A stretch of DNA of 64,000 bases from Talpa occidentalis (taxonomy: Eukaryota > Chordata > Mammalia > Eulipotyphla > Talpidae), in contig NW_023600993.1 of assembly GCF_014898055.3 (NCBI RefSeq), positions 18,566,850 through 18,630,849 of the forward strand, in the 5' to 3' direction. This document shows, piece by piece, positions 47,380 to 60,149 of the stretch; within the stretch, counting starts at the first letter, position 1, and each line of letters opens with the position of its first letter. The position numbers were made by a program, and so were the translations under genes. The notes under the pieces were generated by a model. That model had not been told where the DNA came from. It ran no database searches and saw only the letters and a list, made by a program, of their open reading frames with translations.

Positions 47380-47475
47380 TAAAGCCAGACAGATGTGGTT
47401 GGAGTTTGTATTCACTTACCAGCTGTGTCACTTTGGCAAATTACTTAACCCCACTTCTTCTATAAAATGGGGTAA
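47380..47475 (+). repeat. MIR SINE relic
   Basis: 'aaagccagacagatgtggttggagtttgtattcacttaccagctgtgtcactttggcaaattacttaacc' with 'ctataaaatggggtaataa' is a classic MIR core. Confidence 0.8.
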
Positions 47476-47662
47476 TAAAGGCTATTATTGGATGGATGCC
47501 CATCAACACCGGTAAACAGTGTCACAATACTGGTAAGGTAGCACCACAGTGGAAAAGCATGCAGAAATGTGCTGTGCATTTAAATCTATCTGCAAAATTG
47601 TGGCCAATTAGTTTTTAAATTTGATTTAAAGCAAAACACTGAGTGTAAAAAAGTAACCCTAC

Positions 47663-47945
47663 CAGGGCCTCCCCAGTGGCACAGCAGTTGAGCGCTGGGT
47701 TGCGAAGCTGCCTGCAGCCTCTGCAGCGCTGGTTCAATTCCCGGCTGCTCCCTGGCCACCGGAGGAGGGTCCCACATGGCTCGCAGACCTCTTCTGCCAC
47801 CCACTGCTCCCCTCAGCAGTGTACTTCAGTCCTTCTGCCTCTGCTCCCCGCTCTGGCTCTGGTGAATTCTCTCACCCTCCTGCGCTTCTGACTGTACCCA
47901 GTGCTTGTATAAATAAATAAATAAATCTTTTTTTTTTTTAAATGG
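47663..47945 (+). repeat. tRNA-derived SINE, well preserved
   Basis: Head 'gggcctccccagtggcacag', B box 'ggttcaattccc', the 'ctgctccctggccaccgga' core, full body and tail 'aataaataaataaatctttt'. The 8-bp repeat 'aaccctac' at 47655-47662 and 47946-47953 is the likely target-site duplication. Open frames on both strands here are composition effects. Confidence 0.93.
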
Positions 47946-48439
47946 AACCCTACAATCCTATTCAATGTATTAACCTTGATAAACAAGAGTGGTCACTAAG
48001 AGCAAATTTAACACTATTTATAGATGCTTGTCAGTTTTTTTTGTTGTTGTTGTTATTACACACAACCTCAAATAGAGGAAATAAAAGAAGCACTTAGAAT
48101 GGATTGCCTAACATTCATCTAAATGTTTATGACATTATTCATAACCTTAATTTTTTACTACCCACTCTACACTTTAGACATGAATAAGATGAGGCTTTTG
48201 AAACCAGAGATTTTACCTTAGTTAATAAAATAATACCTGCATAGATAAAATTGCTTTTGTTCTTATCATGTATATTTTCTAGAAAAAACATTCTTCTTTT
48301 GCTTTTCAAATAAGCTAGTGATGCCAAAATTGTTGCTTTAGTTCACTAAATGTAAGTCTCTGTCCTTGGATAATTATTAAGAAAGTTCTATGATTTAGCC
48401 AGTCAGATTTTGGCAAGTGATGATAAAATTATGTCAATA

Positions 48440-48630
48440 AAAATAATTCAGTTATTTTAGCGTATTTGTAGAGTAACTATAATATATCAAGTATGTGATA
48501 GGCGCCAGAGAAATAAAGATAAGGAAGATATAGAACTTATCCCTAAGGAGGTCAGTATCCAATGAGAACAAACCAGACAGGACAAGCAATGCAGAGGTTG
48601 AGTTAGTGTGTGGGATAAAAGAAGAGGTTT
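48440..48630. repeat. Ancient L2/L3/MIR-type relic
   Basis: 'atgtgataggcgccagagaaataaagataaggaagata' and 'cttatccctaaggaggtcagtatccaatgag' resemble the same ancient family as 11825-11965. Confidence 0.4.
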
Positions 48631-48809
48631 GAGCTAGTACATGGGTTAAAAAAAATTGAGGCTTAATGAATGTCTTTTAAAATGATTCAACTATATATGA
48701 AGATACTTGTTTTCCTCCTTTAACAAAGGAAGATGTTCTTAATTTATCCATGTGGTTTACTGCATTATAAAAATGAAACATATGGAACTTTAGTCCCCTT
48801 TATGACATT

Positions 48810-48960
48810 TAGGACTATTGATTTACCAGGTGATATGCTAAGTGCTTTCATAAATATTACTTGATTTATTCAAGTTCTTAACAAAACTGAAGCCCAGAAT
48901 TTCATCAACTATCACACTACTAAGTAAAATGTTATAGTGAAAGTAGATTTTTTTAATCTA
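48810..48960 (-). repeat. MIR-like fragment
   Basis: 'accaggtgatatgctaagtgctttcataaatattacttgattt' and 'aaaactgaagcccagaatttcatcaac' fit reverse-strand MIR. Confidence 0.5.
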
Positions 48961-49059
48961 TTTGGAATGTAGGTTAATATCATTTTGTTTTCTTTTACTT
49001 ATTATCTCGATCCTATTTGATCCCTACATCATGCCTTCTAAAGTAAACTGAACCCTTTA

Positions 49060-49735
49060 GGATGGCTATTGTTAAATTTACAGAAACAAGTGTTGGTGAG
49101 GATGTCTAGATGTCAGAATCTTTTATATTGTGTATTGTTGATGGACATGTAAAATGGTGCGTTTGCTCTGTTAGACAGTATGATAGTTCATAAAAAAAAT
49201 TAAAAGTATAATTAACATATCCCACAGTTGAACTCCTACATATATGCCCTGAATAATTGAAAGCAGTAACTCAAAGATATATTTATATATACATGTTCAT
49301 AGGTGTTGTTAACACAGCTGAAAAGGTGAAAACAACTCAAGTGTCCATGAACGAATGGATGAAAAAATGTTGAACGTAAAGTGGAATATTAATCAGTCTT
49401 AAATTTGAATAAAGTTCTTATACATGTTGCAACATGGATGAAGCTTGAAGACATGATGCTCAATGAAAGGACACAGAAGGACCAATATTGCATCATGTCA
49501 CATGCATGAGGTTCCTAGGAGAGTCACTTTATAGAGATGGAAAGTAGAATAGTGGTGATCAGTGCCTGGCGGAAGGGAGAATAGAAGTTATTACTTATGG
49601 TCACAATTCAGGGTGATGAAGTTCCTGAGATGGGTAGTGGTTAGGATGGTACAGCATTGTGCATGTGCTTGGTGTCAGAAATGTCCACTGAGATCACTGA
49701 AATATTAAAATGGTGAGACATTATACACATTTTCC
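49060..49735 (+). mobile_element. LINE-1 (L1M-type) 3' end
   Basis: Plus-oriented, with 'aggatggctattgttaaa', 'caagtgttggtgaggatgtctaga', 'ggacatgtaaaatggtgcg', 'caactcaagtgtccatgaacgaatggatg', 'catgttgcaacatggatgaagcttgaagacatgatgct' and 'agtggtgatcagtgcctgg'. It covers the ORF2 end and 3' UTR and is decayed. Confidence 0.88.
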
Positions 49736-49739
49736 CACA

Positions 49740-51812
49740 GTATCAATGAACAGTCTTTGCATATATCCACTCTTTTCTTTAAATGTTACTCCAGAGTTTG
49801 CTAGAATATTTTACATAGTGGTTTGAATGACTAATGAACTTGGAATGAGGCTATATATGTATTCACAAAGTGGGAAAATGGGCCTCCATCTTAGAGATGT
49901 CTCTAAACAAAACTTGAGCTATTGGGGAAACTGATCTAGCAAAATAACAGATACATTGAACCTACCCAGAAATTAACCCTTCACATCTATGCACTAGCCC
50001 AGCTTCCAGGAAAAGCAACACATCTCAATTTGTGTAAATGGGAAGCCATTGTCCTAAGTTCAGCTCCTAGAAAATGGCTGGAAGTCAGAGGCTGTCTGAT
50101 TTGGCATCTCTGATGTCTGTCTCTGACACTTATGTCTAAATTAGACTGCTGCTAATTAAATCAACTTGTAAAGCCAGCATCATGCCCTGTCTCTCCTCCT
50201 TCATAAAGCAGGGCATTGCCATTTGGGGGAGCTGTCCATCTCCATCATTTCATAATTTCTAACCTTGGGCATAGCTGCTTAACTCAATTAAATGTGACCA
50301 AAGTGAACTTTGTTGAAAAACCTAACAGTGAAATAAATACATGGAGTAAAATGCTCAAGGGTGATTTCTGCAGCTCAAGTGAGGGCTGTTAATTTTGGGG
50401 CCGCATGTGTAGTTCCTAGTCATGACACTTTTCCAAAGAAATGTCTTCTGTCTGAATTGGGCTTTTGTGAGGGGAAAGATCACTCTTGGATTTAATACCC
50501 CCTCCTCTCGTAAAAGTTTCATCTCATCGAATGACCAAGTTTTTTTCTCATTGCAAATGCCATAACTCTACATTATAAAAGTACATAAAACGGTTTCAAT
50601 AACTTAGATTATTAGGGCAAATATTATAGCTTTTTGTGGTTGTTACTCTTTTTCTGGGTCTTCTATTGCTTTTCCTGAATATAATCTTAAAGCCTGAAGG
50701 GACCTTTATCCAGAGAATATTACAATATATTGTAATATTCCATAGACCACAATTTTCTGAGAGGTGTTATTGAGATTACTCCTTGAAGAAATTGTTGGGT
50801 CAAATACCTTTGGCAAATTGTGATTTAGACAAAACATTAAAAAAAAAAAGCTCACAGGTCTTTCAAGAACCTTTTGCTTTCTAATTTGTGTTGTGAATTG
50901 CCAGGAGGAAACTTACAGAAATCAGTCTTCCAAAGTCTACTCACTGTGGACCTTTATTTTCCCAGAGGTTTATCTTAGAAGTAGGGAAAAATAAAATGGA
51001 CTTTGAGCAAGTTGGACCAACTTCCTTCATTGAACAAATGGAGGAAGTAAAGCTTTTTGACCTTAGGGTTTATTTGGCATTTTACAACCTTAAATTATTT
51101 CCCACTTTGGGGTAGAAAGAAATGGGGTTAGAAGTCAAGACTACAGTTTGAGTTGCCCCTTTATTATTTGGCTAGCTTGGCACTCTCAGACATTTAACTA
51201 ACATTTCATCGCTGAATCGGGGTCTTGCTCTCCCCTAGACTTGACTCATACAATTGATATTAGTAAATGAGATGATGTTCATGAAACAGCCTTGTGAACT
51301 GTAAAGAAGGAAAAATTACAGAGCATTAGTTTCATGAGAAGGAAAAGTATTGATAGACAACAACTTTGGTATTTACAAGTTCTGTGATTACATCAGGTCA
51401 CAAAAATTTTTAGGTAATATAATTACAGCAACTTGTGAAAATAATCCTATGTCTAGAACAAATATCATTTAGAAGACACAATGTCCAAATGTTAACAGGA
51501 TATTGTTTAAGGTGAGCATTTCTCTCCTTTTCAATCTTACCTAACAATTACAGTATATAGATTTTTCTGGTGAGTTCTATTTCCTAGAAACTCCTCTTCC
51601 CCCATTGCTGATGTATTAGTCCCATAACCCATACTGTGGCAGCTGTTTTTGGCTTTCTGCTTAAACATCTTTAGCATTTTGCCTTTGTCCTCAAGGTTCC
51701 AAGATGATTGCTATACCGCCAGGCCCTGCAACTGCATTCTAGGCAGGAAGGGCAGAGGGAAGTCTGGAGAATCTACTTTTTGGGAGGGTTGTGTGTACTC
51801 AAGAAGAAGGGG
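49740..51812. other. No gene or repeat recognised; possibly conserved patches
   Basis: Unique-looking sequence. The segment 50140-50310 is free of repeats and has the look of conserved non-coding DNA, but conservation cannot be judged from one sequence. Confidence 0.4.
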
Positions 51813-51815
51813 AGT

Positions 51816-52077
51816 GGGCCTCTCCAGTGGTGCAGCAGGTTGAGCGCCACACTGTGAAGCTCTCTACAGCCTCTACAATGCGGGTTCGATTCCCGTCCAG
51901 CCAGGGAGAAACCCACATGGTGTGGCAGACCTCTCCTTTCTCGCCCACTGCTCCCCTCAGCAGTGTCTTCAGTCCGTCTGCCTGTTCTGCTCCCTGCTGT
52001 TTCTGGTGAATTCTCTCACCCTCCAGTGCCTCTGACTGTATCCCAGTTCTTATATAAATAAAAAAATCTTAAAAAAT
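51816..52077 (+). repeat. tRNA-derived SINE, first of a tandem pair
   Basis: Head 'gggcctctccagtggtgcag', strong B box 'gggttcgattcccg', 'cagccagggagaaacc' core, complete body and tail 'aataaaaaaatcttaaaaaa'. It ends exactly where the second copy begins. Confidence 0.93.
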
Positions 52078-52366
52078 GGGCCTCCTTGGTGGTGCAGTGG
52101 ATTGAGCGCAGCTCTGTGAAGCTGCCTACAGCCTTTGCAGCACCAGTTTGATTCCTGGCCAGCCAGGGAGATTCCCACATGGTGCAGCAGACCTCTCCTG
52201 TTGTGCCTGCTGCTCCCCTCGGCAGTGTATTTCAGTCCATCTGCCTGTTCTACTCCCAGCTCTGTCTCTGGTGAATCCTCTTATCCTCCTGTGCCTCTGG
52301 CCTGTACCCCCAGCTCTTGTATAAAAATAAATAAATCTTAAAAAAAAAAAAAGAACTTAAAAAAAA
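52078..52366 (+). repeat. tRNA-derived SINE, second of a tandem pair
   Basis: Head 'gggcctccttggtggtgcagtgg' directly follows the A-rich tail of the first copy. Same 'cagccagggag' subfamily. The tail holds AATAAATAAATCTT and two A tracts. The likely history is insertion of one copy into the A tail of the other. A weak repeat (51801-51812 against 'aagaggaggagg' just after 52366) may be the shared flank. Confidence 0.93.
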
Positions 52367-52499
52367 AAGAGGAGGAGGCCCTTCTCTGTAAAATTCAATT
52401 TACGATTCATTTGGCCAATATTATGTTTTGTGACTGCCTCTTGCTGTGAAGATGACATGGAAAAACAAGTAGTGAGCCTTCTGACTTGTAGCACACAAC

Positions 52500-52815
52500 T
52501 CTCAAAATGGGGTGCTCAGGTGAGCATCAGTAGCATCATCTGGGATCCTGTTAGAAAAGCAGATTGCCTGACCTGATTATCTGACAGAAACAGCTTCTTA
52601 ATTGGTGAGACCCTGTGCAACATGAAAATGTGGAGCCCCTAATCCAAATATCACTAAAATTTTCAAGACAGCAGCCAAGCATTAAACCAAGATTAAGAAC
52701 CTATGCAATGGCAAAGTCACAGGCTCATGAAGCTGGTCCTACTTTCTTGTAACTGAAAGAGTAAGAAGCCTACAGGTGATTCTGAGGTATGTTCAGGTTG
52801 GAGAACCACTGAAGG
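52500..52815 (+). mobile_element. MER5A-like relic split by intervening sequence
   Basis: The first part 'gagcatcagtagcatcatctgggatcctgttagaaaagcagat' and the last part 'ctacaggtgattctgaggtatgttcaggttggagaaccactgaa' are MER5A ends. About 170 bp near 52595-52765 do not fit the element. Confidence 0.7.
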
Positions 52816-52819
52816 AGAG

Positions 52820-54620
52820 GACTTGGCAGCCTTCCACAGGTACCTAATTATTTCCTTACACCCTCCAGCTTCTTGAGATACCTACCTGGCTGTTTTGTAG
52901 AAAGATTCAGTCACCCAACAGTCATGTGAGAAGCAGAATGAATTTATTTGCTATAGGTGAGAAGCACCTATCATTGGGGACAAAAACCCCCTGGGAAATG
53001 AGTAGGACCCACAGGACCTTCTGTCCAACAGCTGTGGCCAAGGGTAAGTTTCAGATGAATAAGCTGGGTAGTGTTGCTCCCCTGATGAATGGTTGTTTCA
53101 AGGGGTTTAAAAAAAGCTGCAGATGAGCCTTCAATGAGAGTGAAATTAAAGTCATTTATCCCAGATCATTTGGAAATATCAACTCCCTTCTTAAAGAAGG
53201 AAAATATAATAAAGCTGGCTCATAAAGTTATAAAATATTTAACATGTGACTTCTGCTTTGTACCAATGTCACCTCTTAATGGTCCCATTATTTTGTTATG
53301 TTTAACTTCAATGAAAAATTTAGGAGGAAGGGTGGGCAAATGTTAAACCCAAATCAGGATTTTTTTTTTTTTTGCCTGAAATCTGTGATTACATCATTGG
53401 CACATTTATATTGCGAGACACTTTTACGATATAAGCATTTTTTCATTTGGACAGCAACCATAATAAATTGAAATAAAATTCAGTCTTGATTGATGTTGTA
53501 AGTGTCATGTACAGGGCAAGTCCCATCTATTAAGTGTGGTTTGCCAGGGCAGCAATAATAGTAGCATTTGAATGTTTTTCTTATTAAGGAGAAAAATGGT
53601 CAGTAACATTGGTTTGGACTCCAAGGACTGTGGTAAATGGAAAATGCCTGCAGCATGTGACTCCATCCTGGCTTTAGCGTGAAGGTGGTCAGAAAGCTGC
53701 AAGAATTGTTTGTCCTTTCTTAAAAATTAGGATAAACTATTACAGTCTGTGGAATGAAAGAGAGAGGCTGATTACAACATAATGGAGTGTACCATATTCA
53801 TCTCTTTGAAATATGACCTCACCCGGCCTTTTCCATTTTACAATCGATTCTCTCATTCCCTTAATGAACCTTTGCATTCATGAGTCTTCCTTGGAAGTAT
53901 GCACATGAAGTATTGCTGGAGCAAAGAATAATTGTCTGCCAAGTAAGTAAGAACAAAGTGCCTCTCTTGTCTTTCGGTTCAATAACACTAGAAACTGTTA
54001 ATGCATCATGTTGGGCACTGTGTTGTTTTGCTTAGTAATTATCTAATTTGCCAAAGCTTGCTTTAAAAACAATGTTTTTGGAAAACTGGTGAAATAGAGT
54101 TATTTGCCTGTTTCTCTAAAGATGGAATGAGAGTGCTGATGGAAATGTGTTTAAATACAGCTTTAGTTTTTATGTTGCCTGGCGAGCCTAATTTCAACAA
54201 AGTAGCACTTTTCATTCCAACAGCAATCCCAAGAAAGTGATGGTAGAATAAAATTAGGGAAGGAAGTTGGAGGCTTGAATAGAAATTTATATGAAGTAAT
54301 TATAGAACTGTTGGGTTTTTGAGTAATTCACATAATTTGGAATGTCTACACACAAATCATTGGAAGGTAATATGAAAGATTTCATGTGACCCAAGACTTA
54401 GAACCATTTTATTCTTTGATGTCTTCACTCCACTAGGAGGAAGTTGAACTATGCTCTGTTCATTGTTGGTGAGGTGTAAATTGAGTGACAATCTTAGTGT
54501 GAATTGATAACAAATTGCAGGAAAAAGAAAAGTATCTAGCCATGACTGCTCCTGTTAGGCACAGAATAACCTCAAAGGTTTACATACATTCCTGGGAAGT
54601 CAGGACACAAACTGCCAGTG
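52820..54620. other. No gene recognised; candidate conserved non-coding DNA
   Basis: No repeats I can name. Frames 52926-53126 and 53089-53346 have no motifs. The part 53850-54240 is repeat-free with many AT-rich homeodomain-like cores, the usual look of a conserved enhancer, but this is impression only. Confidence 0.4.
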
Positions 54621-54634
54621 TCTGAGGGATATTT

Positions 54635-54914
54635 TATTTATTTATTTATTTATTTTAAAGATTTATTTATTTATACAAGCACTGGGGTACAGGTCAGAGG
54701 TGTGGGAGGGTGAGAGATTCACCAGAGACAGAGCAGGGAGCAGAACAGGCAGAAGTACCAAAATAGACTGCTAAGGGGAGCAGCAGGCGCGACAGGAGAG
54801 GTCTGCTGCACTATGTGGGAATCTTCCTGGCTGTCTGGGAATCAAACCCGCACTGCAGAGGCTGCAGACAGCTTGACAGGGTGGCACTCAACCCACTGCG
54901 CTATCGGGAAGGCC
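54635..54914 (-). repeat. tRNA-derived SINE
   Basis: Reverse-oriented with a long (TTTA)n tail expansion at 54635-54656, the body 'gagagattcaccagagacagagcagggagcag', core 'cctggctgtctggg' and head 'gcgctatcgggaaggc'. A perfect 13-bp target-site duplication 'ctgagggatattt' is present (54622-54634 and 54915-54927). Confidence 0.94.
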
Positions 54915-55184
54915 CTGAGGGATATTTAAATTAAGCACAGAAGTATTATAGGTAGATATGAACCAATGAATTAAGAATTTCTTTAAAAAAATTAAAAGGA
55001 TTGGAAAATAATGTGTATTCTCATGGGGCCCCTATCTGAAAGCAGAATAAGAGACTAAAACCCAAACCTCTGGGATTTTAAATATAAAATTATAAGCACA
55101 ATGCCTACTAAGGCATTTATTGTAATCAATTCTTAAAAACATTTATAAAACATACCCATATTTTGTGATATGAATAAGTTTGCA

Positions 55185-55560
55185 TGTACTGGCCAGGTAC
55201 GTCCATTAGCTTCTCTATCTCTTCATCTGAAAGTTCATCTTCTTGTGATGCCCAGTTCAGCTTCCTTTAGGGAAACTTTTCTGACTCATAGTACGGGAAT
55301 GTCTCTCTGTACTCACTTCTTTGGAAGTTCTTTTAAACTAGACCATCATCAGGCTTTAAGTATAGCTGATATTTTATTGAACAGTGAGTTATTATACCAG
55401 GTGCTAAGTGTTCATATTTCATCTTCATCCAGCCGCCTAACCATCTTCGGTAAATGATGTTATGATTACTTTGGTTTTACTGAGATTCAAGAAATTCAGT
55501 GACTTGTCCCAGTCCCTAGAGCTGGGAAGTAGCACATCTAGAATTTCACCAGACCTACCT
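55185..55560 (-). repeat. L2 and MIR-type relics
   Basis: 'cttcctttagggaaacttttctgactcatag' and 'tctctctgtactcactt' resemble the reverse-strand L2 3' end. 'tactgagattcaagaaattcagtgacttgtcccagtccctagagctgggaagtagcac' from 55480 is reverse MIR. The two lie next to each other. Confidence 0.55.
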
Positions 55561-57270
55561 GTCTCCAGAGACAATGAGCACTGCTTCTGAGACACATTTT
55601 TATTTCCATTAGGTAGGGAGGCAGTCATATACATTAAAACCTATCTGTAAATCCTTCAGGAAGAGACCAATTCCTGGAATAGAAATAGCATGAATTTCCA
55701 TACATCACTTTCAGAGTCTTACATCCATCCTCAACTGAAACCAGTTCTTTCCCACTTTTTTTCTCCTTTAAAAAAGAAACACCTTTCAGCCTCCTAATTT
55801 TTGGTGGGATTCACTATTAGGACCTTTAAAATACAGACTCATTCTGTTGAGGACAACTTGAAATGATAGAAATGGGTAACTTTGATTTTGTTGAGAATTT
55901 CTGAAATTAGTTTTATAGTAGTAAACAGAAGATGTTGCAACTGTTCAACAACCTTCCCCTTCATCTCCTAACATGTCAATGATCACTAAACTTTGCTTTT
56001 CTCTCTCTCCTTCACTTACTCCCGCTGACCCCATCTTTCTCAAAAAAGAGAATGATGTGTTGATAAGAATATTTGTTGACATATATTTGAAGTAAAAAAT
56101 GAAGTTGTAGCTTCTTTAGTAAATCTAGTTTGGTGGATTGGTTTGATGATGAGGCTTGACTTTGTTAATCTGGTTATGTGGTGGATATTTTATATAAATT
56201 ACATATGCAAGATATGTAATTAATAAATTTTAGGTGTTTTAAAATTAATTAACTTTTCTAAATCTCTCAAAGTATAATGAGATGATTGCCTCATAAAAAT
56301 ATTTCTTGAAGGACAAGATTCTGTATGAAGCAGGTTGCGGGAGTGCAGTTACCCTGGTCCACTGACAGCTTATCTGAAGTTCTCAGTGACTTGTGAAATG
56401 ATGTTTACATCTTAGAAGCATTTGAATGATTTGACATTAGTGCTTTGTTTTTGCTTAAACCCCCCTGGCACTGGGCAGGTGAGGTTACAACCTTTCCTCT
56501 AGAAAGGGCCACCAAGGCTCTACCATAGCATGACTTTGCCTCAGCCCAGGATAAAGACCTAAGGTTTAAACTTCTGTGCTCCTCCCACAAACCAAAATGC
56601 TTGCTTTAAAAATAAAAATGAAGGGGAGAAAATGGATTTTTCAAGATTTTTTTTCAATGGCATGGATTATCTTGAAAATCACCAATAATGACACTTAAAA
56701 AAAATCCTCAATATGTTAATGATATGACTCTCAGAGATTTACTGTAGAATTCTCTTCAAGATTTTGATACTAAAGTGGAAAATATTTTCTGATAAATTTT
56801 AAGGTCAGGACCAGTAAAGGGAACATATTTTGAGAATTACCAATATTTTATGTCTGGTAACATAGAAGGGCTTAAATATATCTACCATATGTTTTAAAAG
56901 AAGCTTTGAACTTAATTGAAAAAACATTTTGCTACTACAATGTAAAATAGTTTTAATGAGTTCTGTTTTATCATTTTTCTTGGTACCAAAGTCACAGATC
57001 CTAAAATTATGAAACCTATTTCTGAAGGCATGCTGTCAGGAATGCTACTTGGGAAATTTGTTTTCCTGAGTTATGTTGGAAGTATGATTATAAAGTTTGC
57101 TTCAACTTCATGTTTGTCTATTGGAATCAATCTTTTTCCTTAAAGTGGGTGGAAAATAAAATGCTAACTCAGAAAAGTTGGCCTCTTCCCTCTGGCCATT
57201 AATAAACAAATAGGGGTCTTCTTGAACTCTCAGCTCTAAAGTAGGAAAGATAGAAGTGTTTGGATAGTTA
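55561..57270. other. No gene or repeat recognised
   Basis: AT-rich. Frame 56405-56590 (minus) has no motif. Confidence 0.45.
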
Positions 57271-57274
57271 ATGT

Positions 57275-57615
57275 AGCATGTATTAGTCTGAGTCCATTGA
57301 GAAACAAACACCAAGATGGGTCTAATTGTACAAGCATGGAATTTGAGAGTATACCTGTGAGAGGATATGGGGAGGAAGCCAGGGAAGATCAGGAGGTCCA
57401 GAGACTGGTGCAAATCTGACCCCGAGGAAAGGACACAAGGAAGAAGGCCAGAAAAGTATGCAGACTTCCTCAAAATCTAAGAAAGGCTCCCAGTGTGTGA
57501 GAATGTACCTGTCATTGTGAGTTGTGTTGTGTGGCTGCCACAGTAAATGACGATGTCTGACATACAGCTGGTCCTCTAACCCAGTTTGCATTACTTTCCA
57601 CACTTGTATAGTCAT
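57275..57615. repeat. Probable ancient interspersed repeat, family uncertain
   Basis: 'gtattagtctgagtccattgagaaacaaacaccaagatggg' and 'gaggaagccagggaagatcagga' have the cadence of an old MaLR or DNA element ('ttagtct...gagaaac'). The two minus-strand frames (57108-57473 and 57322-57615) are not supported as genes. Confidence 0.35.
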
Positions 57616-57619
57616 GACC

Positions 57620-59668
57620 TGTCCTTCTGTGGTTTTAGTTTACTTGATTCTCTAAGTTGTATTTCATTAAAAAAAATTGACCTAAGTCTCTATGACGTGA
57701 CTAAATTAGAGGTGGTGAATCTGTGATTTATTCATTTCACAGATAGTAGAGTGAAAAGCCATTTCCCCCTTATTCTGGGTGCTTGAGGTTTCCTGATTTA
57801 GTAGTTTCAGATGTGATTAGAATGGTGGTAAAAATGAGTTTTCTGAAATACAAATCCACTTATATGTCTTCTTGTTTTTCTCATTGTCTTACGGGAAAAT
57901 CCAACAATTTAGCACAACATGAGAATCTCTCAGCTGACTTTTTGATCTGACCACATCTGTTCTCTCCCTGCTTGTCCTTTTGCTCCAGGATGGTGCTCAG
58001 CACTGCTGGCTGAGCTCTCTACCCAGACTCCTGATCTCTGGGGATGGCCCACTGACAAAGTTCTGGCTAGGAATGCACTGAGGAAGATGACTGTGGTGAG
58101 ACTTTTTGAGGAGCTTTCTCTTTTCTGATTGAAAAAAAATACATATAGTTTGAGCTGGCAAGCATTTTGAACCTTGTCCTATTTTTCTTCCCATTTGCAA
58201 CAGAGAAGCAGCAGTCAGTCTCTGAGGCAGCAAGGATGAGGGATGATTCCATACCAGTAGGATGGTTGATTATAGACACGTTGTTACAGCCAGATCTTGA
58301 GATCATCACTGAGTCATCATACCAGCCAATGATGCCTCTTGTCAGGATCTTAGATGAATTTGATTAACATCTATTTATACTGCTGAGTCAGGGTTTCTGT
58401 TATGAACATAGTCTTGAGTATTGTAGCATAGTCATGTTTCAACTACTGAAACACTTGAGGCTTGGTGTTTTCATTGTTGGTTTTCCTGTTGAGACTACTA
58501 GACTAGACAGTCAACTCTGCTGACTTTTTCTTTGGTAAAGACAAGGGATGATGGATAGTCAACTTAATCAATTTCCTGTTCTAAATAAAAAGATGAACTG
58601 TATTTGAAATAAAAGGTTCTGTGGGTAAATATCTGGTAAAAATACTGTCTGAATTAAAGTCAAATTGGTAGACACATCTCCCATCCCTTAATGTGCAAAT
58701 GAACCTTGTGCATTGCCTATTGAGGGATCCAGTAAGCAATATTCTTCCAAATTGTTGACAATTAAGTAACTTTAATACTATTTTAGGGACATGTGGTCCA
58801 AGGACACTCTGAAAATTTTCTTTCTATAATTCTAACCTTGACCATAATTTCTAGAGATCACTGGGAGAGGGAGGTCTTATCCTTTATCACCCTCCCAGAA
58901 AAGCTTGGGTTTGCCTGGGATTTCTTTTCTGAACTTAGAACTGTGAAAAAGTCATAAGTACCAAGCATCCTACCTGTGCAGTGTTGCAGTATATTCCAAG
59001 GTTTTGGATCATGGGCAACTCGGAGAAAATTTTCATGTTTAGGTATTTGGCTCCTGGTGGAATAGTTTGATTGTTACCATCAGAATGATTTGGAATGTTT
59101 GGTACATTAAATTTTCTTTTTAAGGAGAATTAAATAACAATTCTCATATTAACCTCTGTAATATACAGTAGCTATATATTGTAGTGTTACCTTTTTTGCC
59201 ACCACCTATTTTCTTTAAAACATGTAACAGAATCTACACCCGAAATTGCAGTCACCAATATGTCCTATATATTGAAAGCCAATATACACACAACTTTAGT
59301 CAAGGAAAATCAATGAAGCATGAACCTTAATAATTGGATCTTCTTGTTGATAAGACTAATACTTGTATGCAGTTTAGTTTAACATAATGAACCAAATTCA
59401 TTTGCTTTGGTTTTAGTAGGAATGAGGTCAAATCAAGGACTTTGTGAGAGCAGAGAATAAATTGATTAAACATAAAGCCTTTTCTAGCTCTAAAATTACA
59501 TATTTTTTTGAGAAGTGTCCAGGTTAGATTTTTTTTAGCTATCATGAAAGCCAATTCTCATAATAGGGAAGATCTAAGAAGGAAATGAAAAAAGAAATGC
59601 ATTGAATTATACTTATCCTATCTCAATCTTACCTTTCTAGAACCATAAATTATCAGTACTAATGCATC
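57620..59668. other. No gene recognised
   Basis: No named repeat. Frames 57997-58309 (minus) and 58167-58367 (plus) overlap on opposite strands without motifs. Confidence 0.45.
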
Positions 59669-59681
59669 TAAATGACTCACT

Positions 59682-59961
59682 TTTTAAAAAAGATTTATTT
59701 TTATTTATGAATAAAAGAACTGGGGTGTAGGTCAGAGATGTGGGGGTTGGGTGGGTGAAAGGATTCACCAGAGACAGAGTGGGGAGCAGAACAGGTGGAT
59801 CTACTGAAACACATTGCTGAGGGGAGTAGCAGGCAAGACCGTAGAGGTCTGCTGTGTCATGTGGGGTAGCTCCCTGGTGGGGGATCAAACTTGTGCCACA
59901 ATGGCTGCCAATAGCTTCATAGTGCTGAGACTTAACCGTTTGCTCCACCAGGGAAGCCCAA
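59682..59961 (-). repeat. tRNA-derived SINE, diverged copy
   Basis: Reverse-oriented: tail 'aaaaaagatttatttttattt', body 'ggattcaccagagacagag', 'acattgctgaggggag', B-box side 'gggggatcaaacttg' and head 'tccaccagggaagcc'. More substitutions than the 36194 copy. The 12-bp target-site duplication 'aaatgactcact' is at 59670-59681 and 59962-59973. Confidence 0.93.
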
Positions 59962-60149
59962 AAATGACTCACTCTTTGGAGTAAAACAAATTTTCCCACA
60001 ACTTCTGCTCCTAGACCACACTGTGCCTTCCCAGATCTTCCAATTCTTCATGTGTATCTTCCAACTCTTCATCATGATCTAGCTGAATCCTAATTTTTCA
60101 TGAATGTTTGCTGACAACTTCAACTGGAAAAACATACTATAAATAATAT

